DNA of 64,000 bases. Origin: Cordylochernes scorpioides (lineage: Eukaryota; Arthropoda; Arachnida; Pseudoscorpiones; Chernetidae). Made by a program: the position numbers and the translations under genes. Positions 8,122 through 17,918 of this stretch are shown here, piece after piece. Positions within the stretch are counted from its first letter, which is position 1. The number at the start of each line of letters is the position of its first letter. The stretch spans positions 18,661,791-18,725,790 of the forward strand of contig CP092880.1 in NCBI GenBank assembly GCA_030710605.1. Reading direction: 5' to 3'. A model generated the notes under the pieces. The model made no database searches. It had not been told where the DNA came from and worked only from the letters and a program-made list of their open reading frames with translations.

Positions 8122-10059
8122 ATGCTGAATTTTACAAAAATGAAACGCAATGGAGAGAAGTTTAATAACAAAACTTATTTACACACACTTCAAAATGGAA
8201 CTCTGGATTCATTTAGCAATATTGTCGAAACTGAATTCAATTCTTTGAAGACTCTTCAACTTTATTTTACCGATATTAATTATGAATCAACAGATGAAAG
8301 AATCCACGTTGAGAAGTTAGAAGAATTCTTGCTATCAATTGATACCAATTCCAAGAAAAAAATTCTTATTAAAGCATTACGATTTTTGAATAAAAAATTC
8401 TGCGATAAAATGAAGAATTCCAAAGATTATTCTGAGGAAAGCATGGATCTCTTTGCGATTTTATTTGATTTAATAATCTTTACGAATGCCCCAATAATTT
8501 TGCCTCGACCTACAATGCCCCTGAAATATCTTCACAAGCTGATTTCTCATTGGATAAGTCTAAGCAATCCCATCTTTAGTACATTGGTACGTAACTTGCG
8601 TAAATTACTCTTCAAAAACATGGAAGAATTTAATACGTATCAATATGATTTGGTCTATTATTTTCAACTTTTATATTTAGCCAATGTCTTTGGAGGAGAC
8701 TCTGAACTATTATCAAATCTCAAAAGATATATTATTTTTTATTTTAGAGTTCCTAACTCGCGTTTTGATCCAATATATGAAATGAAAAATTCCAAGATTC
8801 CTAAAGAAGAATTTTTAATGTCTGAATCATCCAATAATTTTGAATTGATATTATTAGGAGAAGATGAGCGATATTTGTTCGCTTCAAACGCCGATTCTCT
8901 TTTGAATTATAAAATTTTACTCTCTTTAAATCAAAAGTTAGATTCTTTTGAAGCAATGATTTTATCATGGACAGAAAAGGCAAGAATGAAAGCTATGAAG
9001 TGTCATGTGCCTCATATTATCCGTCGTGAACATTCAAAAATCGATTATACAAGTATAATCCGTATGATTGAGAAATTTGTTGCATCTAAAGGTGTACCTC
9101 TTAGTTTAGAATATCGAAATGAAGAAGCACATGACCATGGTGGAGTTTCCAGAGAATTTTTCACAACCATTTTAAAAAATATTGTTACCAAAGAAAAAAG
9201 TATGTTTTACAATAAAAACAGGTTTTATTGGTTGAAAAGTAATACGGAACAGGATTCTTCTATGTATGATAGATTTGAAAGGTTTGGATCATTGTTTGCT
9301 TTGGCACTTTACCATAATGTTTATGTTGATTTAAAATTACCAAAAATATTTTACCGAAAATTGTATGGACTAGATGGAACTCTAGATGATCTGTTTGATT
9401 TTGACCCCAATCTGGCAAGAGGTTTGACAGACATTCTGAATTACGAGGAAGATGACATTGAAGATGTCTTTATAAGTAACTTTTTGGTTACCATTCAAAA
9501 TGGAGAAGAAACATATATCGACCATGAACTAAAGAAAAATGGATCCCAAATTGTTTTAAATCGTAAAAACAAGGATGAATATGTTAAACTGTATGTTGAT
9601 ATAATATTTAACAAGATTATTAAAAAAGAATTTAATCATATTATAAAGGGCTTCAATAAGATAATAAAGATTGATTATCTGAAAACGCTATTCAGGCCGG
9701 AAGAACTTTTAGAAATACTAAAAGGAAGCGAATTTACAGGTATAGATGATATGAAAAAGAGAATAAAATACATGGATTACACAGACAATAGTACAACTGT
9801 GAAGTATTTCTGGGAAGTTGTTCAAGAAATGGATGATACTCAGCGGAATGACTTGTTGATATTTATCACAGCAAGTGAATGGATACCTCTTGAAGGAACC
9901 ATTTTCACAATCCATCGGTCAGGACCTAACTCTGAACTTCTTCCTTCCTCTAGTACCTGTTCCAATATCTTATTTCTACCTCAATATTTTACTAAATCTA
10001 AACTGAAGAAGAAGTTGCTGATAGCCATCTCCTATAAAGAAGGCTTTGGATTGATTTAG
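8122..10059 (+). CDS. HECT-type E3 ubiquitin-protein ligase, intronless
   Basis: 645-residue uninterrupted ORF. The C-terminal ~340 residues are a full HECT domain most like the E6AP/UBE3A and Hul4/HECTD2 branch: RNEEAHDHGGVSREFF (N-lobe), YRKLYGLDGTLDDL, LFRPEELLEILKGSE, then the catalytic tail LLPSSSTCSNILFLPQY with Cys613 and the ending GFGLI. HECT enzymes take ubiquitin onto this Cys from an E2 and pass it to a substrate Lys; the substrate is unknown. The family usually has His before Thr-Cys (SHTC); here it is Ser. The N-terminal ~300 residues are helical-looking and unassigned. Metazoan HECT genes normally have many introns. This one has none and is strongly AT-biased (Lys, Asn, Ile rich), unlike the GC-rich exons elsewhere in the window. 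It may be a retrocopy, a gene from an AT-rich eukaryote such as a microsporidian, or contamination. The start is the first ATG; residue 7 (ATG AAA) is a second option. Confidence 0.92.
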   Translation: MLNFTKMKRNGEKFNNKTYLHTLQNGTLDSFSNIVETEFNSLKTLQLYFTDINYESTDERIHVEKLEEFLLSIDTNSKKKILIKALRFLNKKFCDKMKNSKDYSEESMDLFAILFDLIIFTNAPIILPRPTMPLKYLHKLISHWISLSNPIFSTLVRNLRKLLFKNMEEFNTYQYDLVYYFQLLYLANVFGGDSELLSNLKRYIIFYFRVPNSRFDPIYEMKNSKIPKEEFLMSESSNNFELILLGEDERYLFASNADSLLNYKILLSLNQKLDSFEAMILSWTEKARMKAMKCHVPHIIRREHSKIDYTSIIRMIEKFVASKGVPLSLEYRNEEAHDHGGVSREFFTTILKNIVTKEKSMFYNKNRFYWLKSNTEQDSSMYDRFERFGSLFALALYHNVYVDLKLPKIFYRKLYGLDGTLDDLFDFDPNLARGLTDILNYEEDDIEDVFISNFLVTIQNGEETYIDHELKKNGSQIVLNRKNKDEYVKLYVDIIFNKIIKKEFNHIIKGFNKIIKIDYLKTLFRPEELLEILKGSEFTGIDDMKKRIKYMDYTDNSTTVKYFWEVVQEMDDTQRNDLLIFITASEWIPLEGTIFTIHRSGPNSELLPSSSTCSNILFLPQYFTKSKLKKKLLIAISYKEGFGLI

Positions 10060-10406
10060 GATTCTTGTACAGAATGCTTGAAACTAGAGAATCAAATATA
10101 TCATAAAAAGCACATGTGCTCGTGGTCAGGAGATGCCTTAATATATTTCTTTGTAATAGAAAGTAATGTATTTCCAAATGTATTTTACAAAATAAATCAT
10201 TGATGTGTATATAGTTAATAAAATAATTTATTTTTTAATTACACTAGAACATCCTTAATTCAAATCTTGGTCCCTAGAATTTCCTAATAAAATCTGTCTT
10301 CTTTTTTTTTTCATTTATACACATAATAAATGTGTATAAAGAAGCTCCTCTTCATACTTTATTTCATACTAATTAATAATTCAGTTTTGAACTTTTTTTA
10401 TATATT
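10060..10406. other. 3' flank of the HECT gene with foldback-arm fragment
   Basis: AATAAA-like signals occur at ~10193 and ~10220. At 10107-10140 lies AAGCACATGTGCTCGTGGTC followed by AGGAGATGCCTTA, a single copy of the arm of the foldback at 30719-30930. Confidence 0.55.
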
Positions 10407-10594
10407 ATACAAGATATGTCCCATAAGTTCCCGGACTGGGTCCATAAAAAAAAAGGTAAGATATATATATTTTTAAATTATTAAAACTTTTTAAAGTAAT
10501 CCCCCCTTGCTTCAACGCACCAGCGCCATCGTTTCTCCAAATTGTCGAAACAGTTTTTAATGAGCTCTTTTGGAATGCTCTTCAATGCCAACAG

Positions 10595-11917
10595 CAATTT
10601 TTAAAAGCTTTTATTTAACTTGCCTATCTGTCTGAATGTCTGTCACCAAATCTTGTAATCAATTTTTAATATACTTATAGGGCACCTAGAAATATGAAAT
10701 TTGGTACACATGTTCAAACCTGATGACAATGCAAACTGACAAATTTTCAGACTTCTGGGTTGTCAGGTTGGCCAAGAACGGACAAATTTCCTTTCAAATT
10801 TTGTATATTTAATTTTAATATGCTTCCAGACCATATAGAATAATGAAACTCACAATACTCGCTCAGTCCAATTAATAATTGACAGATAGACAGACATACA
10901 TTCATTTTTATATATAGAGATTAGCCAGTAATTAAACGTAACAGTAAGAAAATGTTGATTTTAATATATGTAAATAGAGTCTCTTAAGAGAGACCACCTA
11001 AAAACATGACTCAACCTGTTTCTCTTGTAGGTGGTCTCTCATTGGAGATTCTAATTGCTATTAAAGAATCTCTAATAGACCTTTAATAAGAGACTGCCTC
11101 TTGGAGAGATGGGTTAAGCTACGATTTTAGGCATCCTCTCAATGGAAGCTCTACTGTATCTACTTTTTCACACTGTTTGGCTTAATAAATGCCATCTTAA
11201 CCATTTTGAATGTGTATCAATCCAGTCTATTTTTTGATATTTTATAGGCAAAATCACTTCATTTCAATTCATAGGGAATTCTTAACATTTTTTTTTTTGT
11301 CTTCATTCAGCTTACTTTCTATTATATTTTAAGCCATTGTTCCATTATACATATTTAATACCGTATACACTGTTTTACTTTCAAAAATGTCATTAAAAAT
11401 TTGAATATAGACACATTGAAAACCTGTTTAATAATGATGATAATTTTTAATAAAAATTTTAATGGAATTTGGGAAATAAAACGAAACGAAAAAGGAAATT
11501 TGACAAAAAATAGCTTTATAACTTTCCCCAAAGTTCTAAATGGTCAAATAGCAAGTGGCTATATAAATAAAGTTATACACAAAGATAAAATATAGATTTT
11601 AAAATATTTTTTTTTTACTTAATTTTAATGCATTGTAAATTCTTCATCTTCAGGGTCATTGGTAGTTATGTGGAAAATTTGGTGACATTTGGTTAAGTAG
11701 CTTCTGAGTTTATCGATAAACAGACAGACACATTTTGATTTTTATATATATATGAAGATAATACAGAGATAATAAATCAGAGTGCTGAAAATATAACAGA
11801 TTAATTAAAATTTAACCTTATTTTTCCAAAAAAAAGGTTTTTCAAACTAATAATTAGAAACCTTTCTGGTAGTATATTAAACAATTTCTCAAAGTTAAAT
11901 TGCGATGAAATGAGTAG
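10595..11917. repeat. insertions inside the mariner
   Basis: Holds two Helitron-like fragments in reverse orientation (edges CTGTCTGTC / ATATATA at ~10610-10920 and ~11660-11757) and a MITE-like stretch with GAGAGACCACCT / AGGTGGTCTCTC inverted blocks (10978-11158). The rest is AT-rich with no coding signal. Confidence 0.55.
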
Positions 11918-12784
11918 TTAGGGTGGTTGAGGTAGGATTTCTGTCCCGTTTTTCGCCAAAAAACTCGTCACCAAGTATGCTGTGTGAGAGCGGACATTGT
12001 CATGGTGTAGGTTCCAGTCACCATTAGTCCATTTTTCTGGCCTTTTTTTTTCAAATCACTTCCCTTAGACGGCGAAGAATGCCCAAATACATTTCCTTAA
12101 TAACTGTTTGGCCTACAGGAAGATACTTGTGATGAACAATGCCCTTGTTAACCAAAAAAGTGACCAGCAACACCTTGTTTCTGGATTTCAATATACTGGA
12201 TTTTTTGGGTCTAGGCTCACCCTGACCTCTCCACTCGGCAGATTGATGCTTGGTTTCAGGGTCATAGCCATAGACCCATGTCTCGTCGCCTGTGATTATC
12301 TTGTCTTTCCATTCCGGATCCGTTCTTGTCATTTCCAACATGTCCTCACAGGTTGCAAGCTGACACAGTTTTTGCTTATTAGTGAGGAATCTTGGGATGA
12401 ATTTTGCAGGAGTCTTTTTGAGCTTCAAATCTTCGGGTACGATCCTTCCAATCGTTGTTTTAGAGATGCCTGTGTCTTGCTCTAGCACCAGCAAAGTGGT
12501 TCGAGGATTTTCTTTTATCAAATCGGTGATTTTTTGCACATTTTCATCAGTCCTTTGAAATTTTGGGCGTCCTTGATAAGGATCATCTTCAATGGAAATT
12601 CTGCCAGCTTTAAATCTAGAATGCCATTCAAAAACAGTTGTTCTCTTTGGGGTGTGATTGGGGAATGTTTATTAAGCATTTCAAAAGTTTCGGTTGCTGA
12701 TATTTGAAGTTTCACACAAAATTCTATGCAAATTCTCTGCTTCAATTTTTGTCCATCGTAAAATCGCCGCAGCGCTAGGTGCAA
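11918..12784 (-). pseudogene. mariner transposase pseudogene
   Basis: Minus strand, in pieces. The N-terminal HTH region near 12784 reads QRICIEFCVKLQISATETFE, and after frameshifts around 12520-12660 the longest intact block is 12051-12539. Catalytic motifs are visible: TGDETWVYGYDPETK (first two acidic positions) and, in another frame at ~11985-12010, HHDN for the third Asp, giving a D,D(34)D-type mariner. A stop at 11918-11920 and the inserted DNA remove the C-terminal part. Not functional. Confidence 0.88.
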
Positions 12785-12953
12785 CTTTTAAATAAATTAG
12801 AATGACCTTGGCGCGCGCGCACGTACCGCCTCGATATTGGTACCACCGTGTTGCTAGATATTTTTTCTATAATAAACATTTATTTACATTTTTCATTTAT
12901 TATTTTTTTTTATGGACCCAGTCCGGGAACTAATGGGACATAACTTGTATATA

Positions 12954-14224
12954 CAGTAAAACCCCTCTATAGTGAACCCCAATGGGACAGAGCTTTTGGT
13001 TCACTATAGCCACGGTTTGGCTATTTTTTTTTTTACTTTTCAAAATTTTTAGACCGTATAATTAAAGGACAGCCATACACACAAGAAGAAGCTGCCTCCT
13101 AATAGTGGTCACTTTGTTTTAATTCCCTTAATTGACCAATTTCCTTACATTAATACTGAATAATAATAGAAATCATTAGATGATAGGTTCTTCTTATCAT
13201 TAACATACATGTACCTCTATGTCTAATTTAAAAATCAAGACAAATCCTAGGCAAAGTTTTATTAAATATATATTCAAAGATATAAAATGATTTTAAAACA
13301 TCATTATCACATTATATAATACAATGTTTACTTGGAAAAATGGCTCTAACACCTTGTTGCTTCAAAGCATTCTTCAAGCATTGCACCATTCAAATAAAGT
13401 TAGTGTTTTTCTTCCATTTCATTTTCCCACATATTCTTCTAGGTCTAGATTTCGTTTTTTTTTTTTAACCTGTCATGCAAAACGTTGCTGACTTTAAAAT
13501 CACCATAGTTAATGCATAAAAATAGTTTTTGTTTCATCACGGGACCATTTATTTGGATTTTTTTTTTTTTGTCCTAAAACGTACGATCGCGGCAAAAGTT
13601 GAGGTTGATTCCTCTTTGTAACAATTTTTAATAGCTTTATATTCTATCTTTTTTATAATAGAAAAGTTATATTATCTTATTTTAATATGTTCTTAACATT
13701 CTGCCTGTGTTGTTTCACTTTGAAAAGTTCTGAAAATGGCCTTTTTTTTTAAAAGAAATAACGCTTGTTTTTAAAATGCTTTTGTTTTCTTCATTTTGGA
13801 AGCCATTTGTATTTTTATATTTCAAATTTAATGGATGCAAATATATTCTATTTAATAAAAAGTATAATGTGTTAAAATTTATACAACATACAGCAAAAAT
13901 AAAGTGCAAAATTCAAAACAAACAATGCCGCTAAATTTATTGTTTTGAAATCGCGATCCGCGAGCTGAAACATGCTCAAAATTTTGTTGTTTTAATTTTT
14001 TTTTAAATTACAATTTTAAGTTCGTTATACGAATAGTATTTTAAATAGATTTTATTATTTTGGGACAGAAAATAGGTTCGTTATAGGGGTAGTTCGTTAT
14101 TCTAAAAATCGCAAAGTTCGTTATAACGAGGGTATTTTCAATGGAATGGAATTGGGAATCGGCGTGGGTTCGTTATAAGGGAAGGTTCGTTACATCCAGG
14201 GTTCGTATTAGCAGGGTTTTACTG
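12954..14224. mobile_element. pogo/Tigger-like non-autonomous element, CAGTAAAACCCC ends
   Basis: 1.27-kb element with TIR CAGTAAAACCC, TA on both sides (12952-12953, 14225-14226), and GTTCGTTATA / GGTTCACTATAG subterminal repeats. No transposase ORF. Inserted directly next to the mariner right end. Confidence 0.8.
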
Positions 14225-14290
14225 TACATACAATTATTGCATATATTCTAAATATACAGTAAAAATATAAATTTACAGCAACTAATGTTA

Positions 14291-15072
14291 TCTATATCTA
14301 TATATATATAAAATTGAATGTCTGTCTGTCTGTACTCTATAGATTCAAAAACCATACATCCAATCGCCGTGAAATTTTGGGTTATTATTAGGTATATCCC
14401 CTGGGAAGGTTTTTGAAAAATAATATCTTGAATATCCTTAGAGTTATTTGCAGATTTGTAGATTTAACTCGCAAGCAGCGCCCTCATTGCGATGATGATA
14501 ACAAGTTTTTTTTTATCTATGAGTTTATTATCTTAAAAATTATTTATCAAAAGTAAGATTTTCTACCTATTAATTGCGCACAAGTCAAAGTTAGTTTTAT
14601 CATTTACTACAACATATATATTGGGAGAATAGATAAAATGATGATTTTGTAATGTAGAAAATTAGGAAAGACAAAATTCAGGATGACACGGCAATTTATT
14701 TGAGACAAGAATAATGATACAATTCCAAGGCAAGATACTATTCCTTTAACTTCCAATTACAGAGGGAACCAATTAATATTGATTTTATTCAACTTATCGA
14801 GTATTTTTCAAGGGACCGGGAAAAAATGTTCACTAGATAAAACGATGATTTTGTAATGTAGAAAATTAGGAAAGACAAATTTCAGGATGACACGGCACAC
14901 AGGGACCGGGAAAAAATGTTCACTTTATCGAGAGATTCAAATTTACGAGTTTCAAATTATCTCAAAATATATCTTTTTTTAAATAAGTTTATAGAGAATT
15001 GTTTAAACAAATGTTCGTTAGACAAACCTTTACTCGGGTAAAACCTCGGGCGAAGCCGGGTACGTCCGTTAG
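14291..15072 (+). mobile_element. non-autonomous Helitron H1
   Basis: Starts with a TCTATA / ATATATATAAAATTGAATGT head with TCTG repeats. It ends with a GC-rich hairpin (CCTCGGGCGAAGCCGGG-like) and GTACGTCCGTTAG|T, a one-base variant of the Helitron CTRR end. No ORF for Rep/helicase. Confidence 0.75.
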
Positions 15073-15448
15073 TATATATATAAAATTGAATGTCTGTCTA
15101 TCTGTCTGTCTGTACTCTATAGATTCAAAAACCATACATCCAATCGCCGTGAAATTTTGGGTTATTATTAGGTATATCCCCGAGAAGGTTTTTGATAAAT
15201 AATTTTTTTAATATCTTGAATATCCTTAGAGGTATTTGCAGATTTGTAGATTTAACTCGAAAGCAGCGCCCCCATTGCGACGATGATAAGTTTTTTTGTC
15301 TATAAGTTTTATTATCACTAAGTTTATTATCTTAAAGATTATTTATCAAAAGTAAGATTTTCTACCTATTAATTGCGCACAAGTCAAAGTTAGTTTTATC
15401 ATTTATCTACAAATTATATAGAAGGTTAGAATCCTCTGATGAATATAA

Positions 15449-16887
15449 TTAAAAGAATTGAAGCAACCGAGGATGCGTTTCTTTTGAACTTTTTTAATAA
15501 AGAATCGAGCTTTCGGGCCTATAACCCTTCTACAGGACTACACTCCAACAAATAAACGTGCATCTTGTATACGTATCAGAAAACTAAGCAAATTAGCATA
15601 TATATAAGTAAAAATAATTATAAGATATATCTATAAGTTTTGAGTATGTAAATCAGGGATATCAAAAGTGGATTTAGGACTATGATACATTCATTAAATC
15701 TGCAAAAGTGAAAATATCCGAAATAAAACAAATTGGCAGTGGTCAACTATGGTACACTTTTTTATGGAAATATTGCTTTATATGCGTCAGGGATCTCTAT
15801 GTGTCGGTTTAAACACAATAGTATTAACCGACACATAGAGATCCCTGACGCATATAAAGCAATATTTCCATAAAATAGTGTACCATAGTTGACCACTGCC
15901 AATTTGTTTTATTTCGGATATTTTCACTTTTGCAGATTTAATGAATGTATCATAGTCCTAAATCCACTTTTGATATCCCTGATTTACATACTCAAAACTT
16001 ATAGATATATCTTATAATTATTTTTACTTATATATATGCTAATTTGCTTAGTTTTCTGATACGTATATGTCACAATATCGTTGCGGAATTTCTTGTTGTT
16101 GGATGAGAATGGTGAAGATTGTTTGAAGCGCAGTCGTTTGAGTGGAAAGTGGAGCATACAGTGGGGAATAACCAGGACACGTGATGGGGTTTTTGAAAAT
16201 AAAAGGCAATGGGTTGGAGGAAAGAAAGGCTTTAGAGAAGATGGAGCGGATTTTGACTATTAACTAACTGATCACATGGCGGTGATTGACTTAGGTACTA
16301 TCTCGGTGGGAGCGAACGATAACTAGGTCCGAATTCGGTGGGAGCGAAGTCCTGACTATGTCCGAACTCGGTGGGAGCGAAAGAGCAACTGACAATCCTC
16401 GGTTCTCGATTTAACACGAGGACCTTTCTCCTTTCCCATTGGTGGAAAGGTGTGACGTGACGGTTTTCTATTGGTTGACCTCTGAGGAGTTGCTTCCTAA
16501 TTGGTCCTTGCTAATTTCTTTGTCTTTTGGACTTGTCCTGACACGACCAGGAAATACTGTGTCGTTGAACTCAACTTTTATTAGTTTCGCGATAATTGGC
16601 TGTAATTTTGCTAATGATTCTGCTCACTTCTAAGCCTCTTTTCTAGGCCTTTCTCTAAGGCGTTCTATCCTCCAGTTACCTTTGTTCTTTTATTAAATCT
16701 TTTAAAACATACATTGCATACATATTGGGTCGGGGTTGCATACAGCTATGTACAAATTATGACATATACAAGATGCACGTTTATTTGTTGGAGTGTAGTC
16801 CTGTAGAAGGGTTATAGGCCCAAAAGCTCGATTCTTTATTAAAAAAGTTCAAAAGAAACGCATCCTCGGTTGCTTCAATTCTTTTAA
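15449..16887. repeat. giant near-perfect palindrome (foldback)
   Basis: Left arm 15449-15814 and right arm 15824-16067 plus 16769-16887, nearly identical over ~365 bp around a ~10-bp centre. Each arm has CTGTAGAAGGG...GCCC(G/A)AAAGCTCG near the outer end, again a CTGNNGA-hairpin-GAAA layout. The right arm is split by a solo LTR. Confidence 0.85.
16068..16764. mobile_element. solo LTR of an LTR retrotransposon
   Basis: 697 bp beginning TGTCACAATATCG and ending ATTATGACA (TG...CA), with a 4-bp target duplication TATA (16064-16067 / 16765-16768). The intact left palindrome arm gives the empty site (CGTATACAAG), which shows the insertion directly. It contains three spaced copies of TCGGTGGGAGCGAA (~16304-16382). 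Confidence 0.85.
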
Positions 16888-17425
16888 CTACAACATATAT
16901 ATTGGGAGAATAGATAAAATGATGATTTTGTAATGTAGAAAATTAGGAAAGACAAAATTCAGGATGACACGGCAATTTATTTGAGACAAGAATAATGATA
17001 ATTAATATTCGTTGAATTCAACTTATAGAGTATTTTTCAAGGGACCGGGAAAAAATGTTCACTTTATCGAAAGATTCAAATTTACGAGTTTCAAATTATC
17101 TCAAAATATATATATTATTTTTTACATATGTTATATTCAAATGGCATTTATGTAGGGATAATTTTATTGTTAATTTTCAATTTGATGTATTGTATACATT
17201 TGATCATTAATTAATTATTATTCAGGTATTAAAACTCCCTTTTGTTCAAAGACAGCAACGTTTAAAACGGGTACAGCTAGGTGGAGCAGATAATCAAACA
17301 CAAAGTTATCTTGCCAAGTATAGATTCAGTAGGGATTGGATGTTTTCTAAAATTGTTTTAACTAATGTTCGTTAGGTAAACTTTCACTAGGGTAAAACCC
17401 GGGCGAAGCCGGGTACATCCGCTAG

Positions 17426-17911
17426 TATATATATAAAAATGAATGTATGTGTGTCTGTCCTTTATGCCTGACCAAACCACTCATTGGAACGCCATGAAAC
17501 TTTGGGAAGTTATTTAGTATAGTACTGGGAAGGTTTCTAGCAAATAAAATTTTTGAAATAACTTTTCGCCTAAAAATAATCAAGATAAATATTCTAATTT
17601 ATCTGTTATAATTTAACAATCTGCTCTAAATATTATCATGATGATATGATGATTTTGTAATGTAGAAAATTAGGAAAGACAAAATTCAGGATGACACAGC
17701 AATTTATTTGAGACACGAATAATGATACAATTCCAAGGCAAGATACTATTCCTTTAACTCCCAATTACCGAGGGAACCAATTAATATTGATTTTATTCAA
17801 CTTATCGAGTATTTTTAAAGGGACCGGGAAAAAATGTTCACTTTATCGAGAGATTCGTTAGGCAAACCTTTACTCGGGTAAAACCCGGGCGAAGCCGGGT
17901 ACATCCGCTAG
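17426..17911 (+). mobile_element. non-autonomous Helitron H3
   Basis: Third unit of the head-to-tail series, with head ATATATATAAAAATGAATGT and end CCCGGGCGAAGCCGGG + TACATCCGCTAG|T. The interior resembles H2 without the palindrome. Confidence 0.78.
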
Positions 17912-17918
17912 TTCTTAA

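Larger units (their letters stand above)
10407..12949 (-). mobile_element. mariner element, disrupted
   Basis: Terminal inverted repeats of ~48 bp (TACAAGATATGTCCCATAAG ... GACTGGGTCCATAAAAAAAA) at both ends, flanked by TA. The transposase is antisense. Its C-terminal piece survives near the left TIR (~10480-10590, reading LKSIPKELIKNCFDNLEKRW) but is separated from the rest by ~1.3 kb of younger insertions. Confidence 0.88.
15073..17425 (+). mobile_element. non-autonomous Helitron H2 with captured palindrome
   Basis: Joined head-to-tail to H1. Same head (ATATATATAAAATTGAATGT), and a 3' hairpin CCCGGGCGAAGCCGGG followed by TACATCCGCTAG|T. The core contains the large foldback at 15449-16887. 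Confidence 0.75.
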
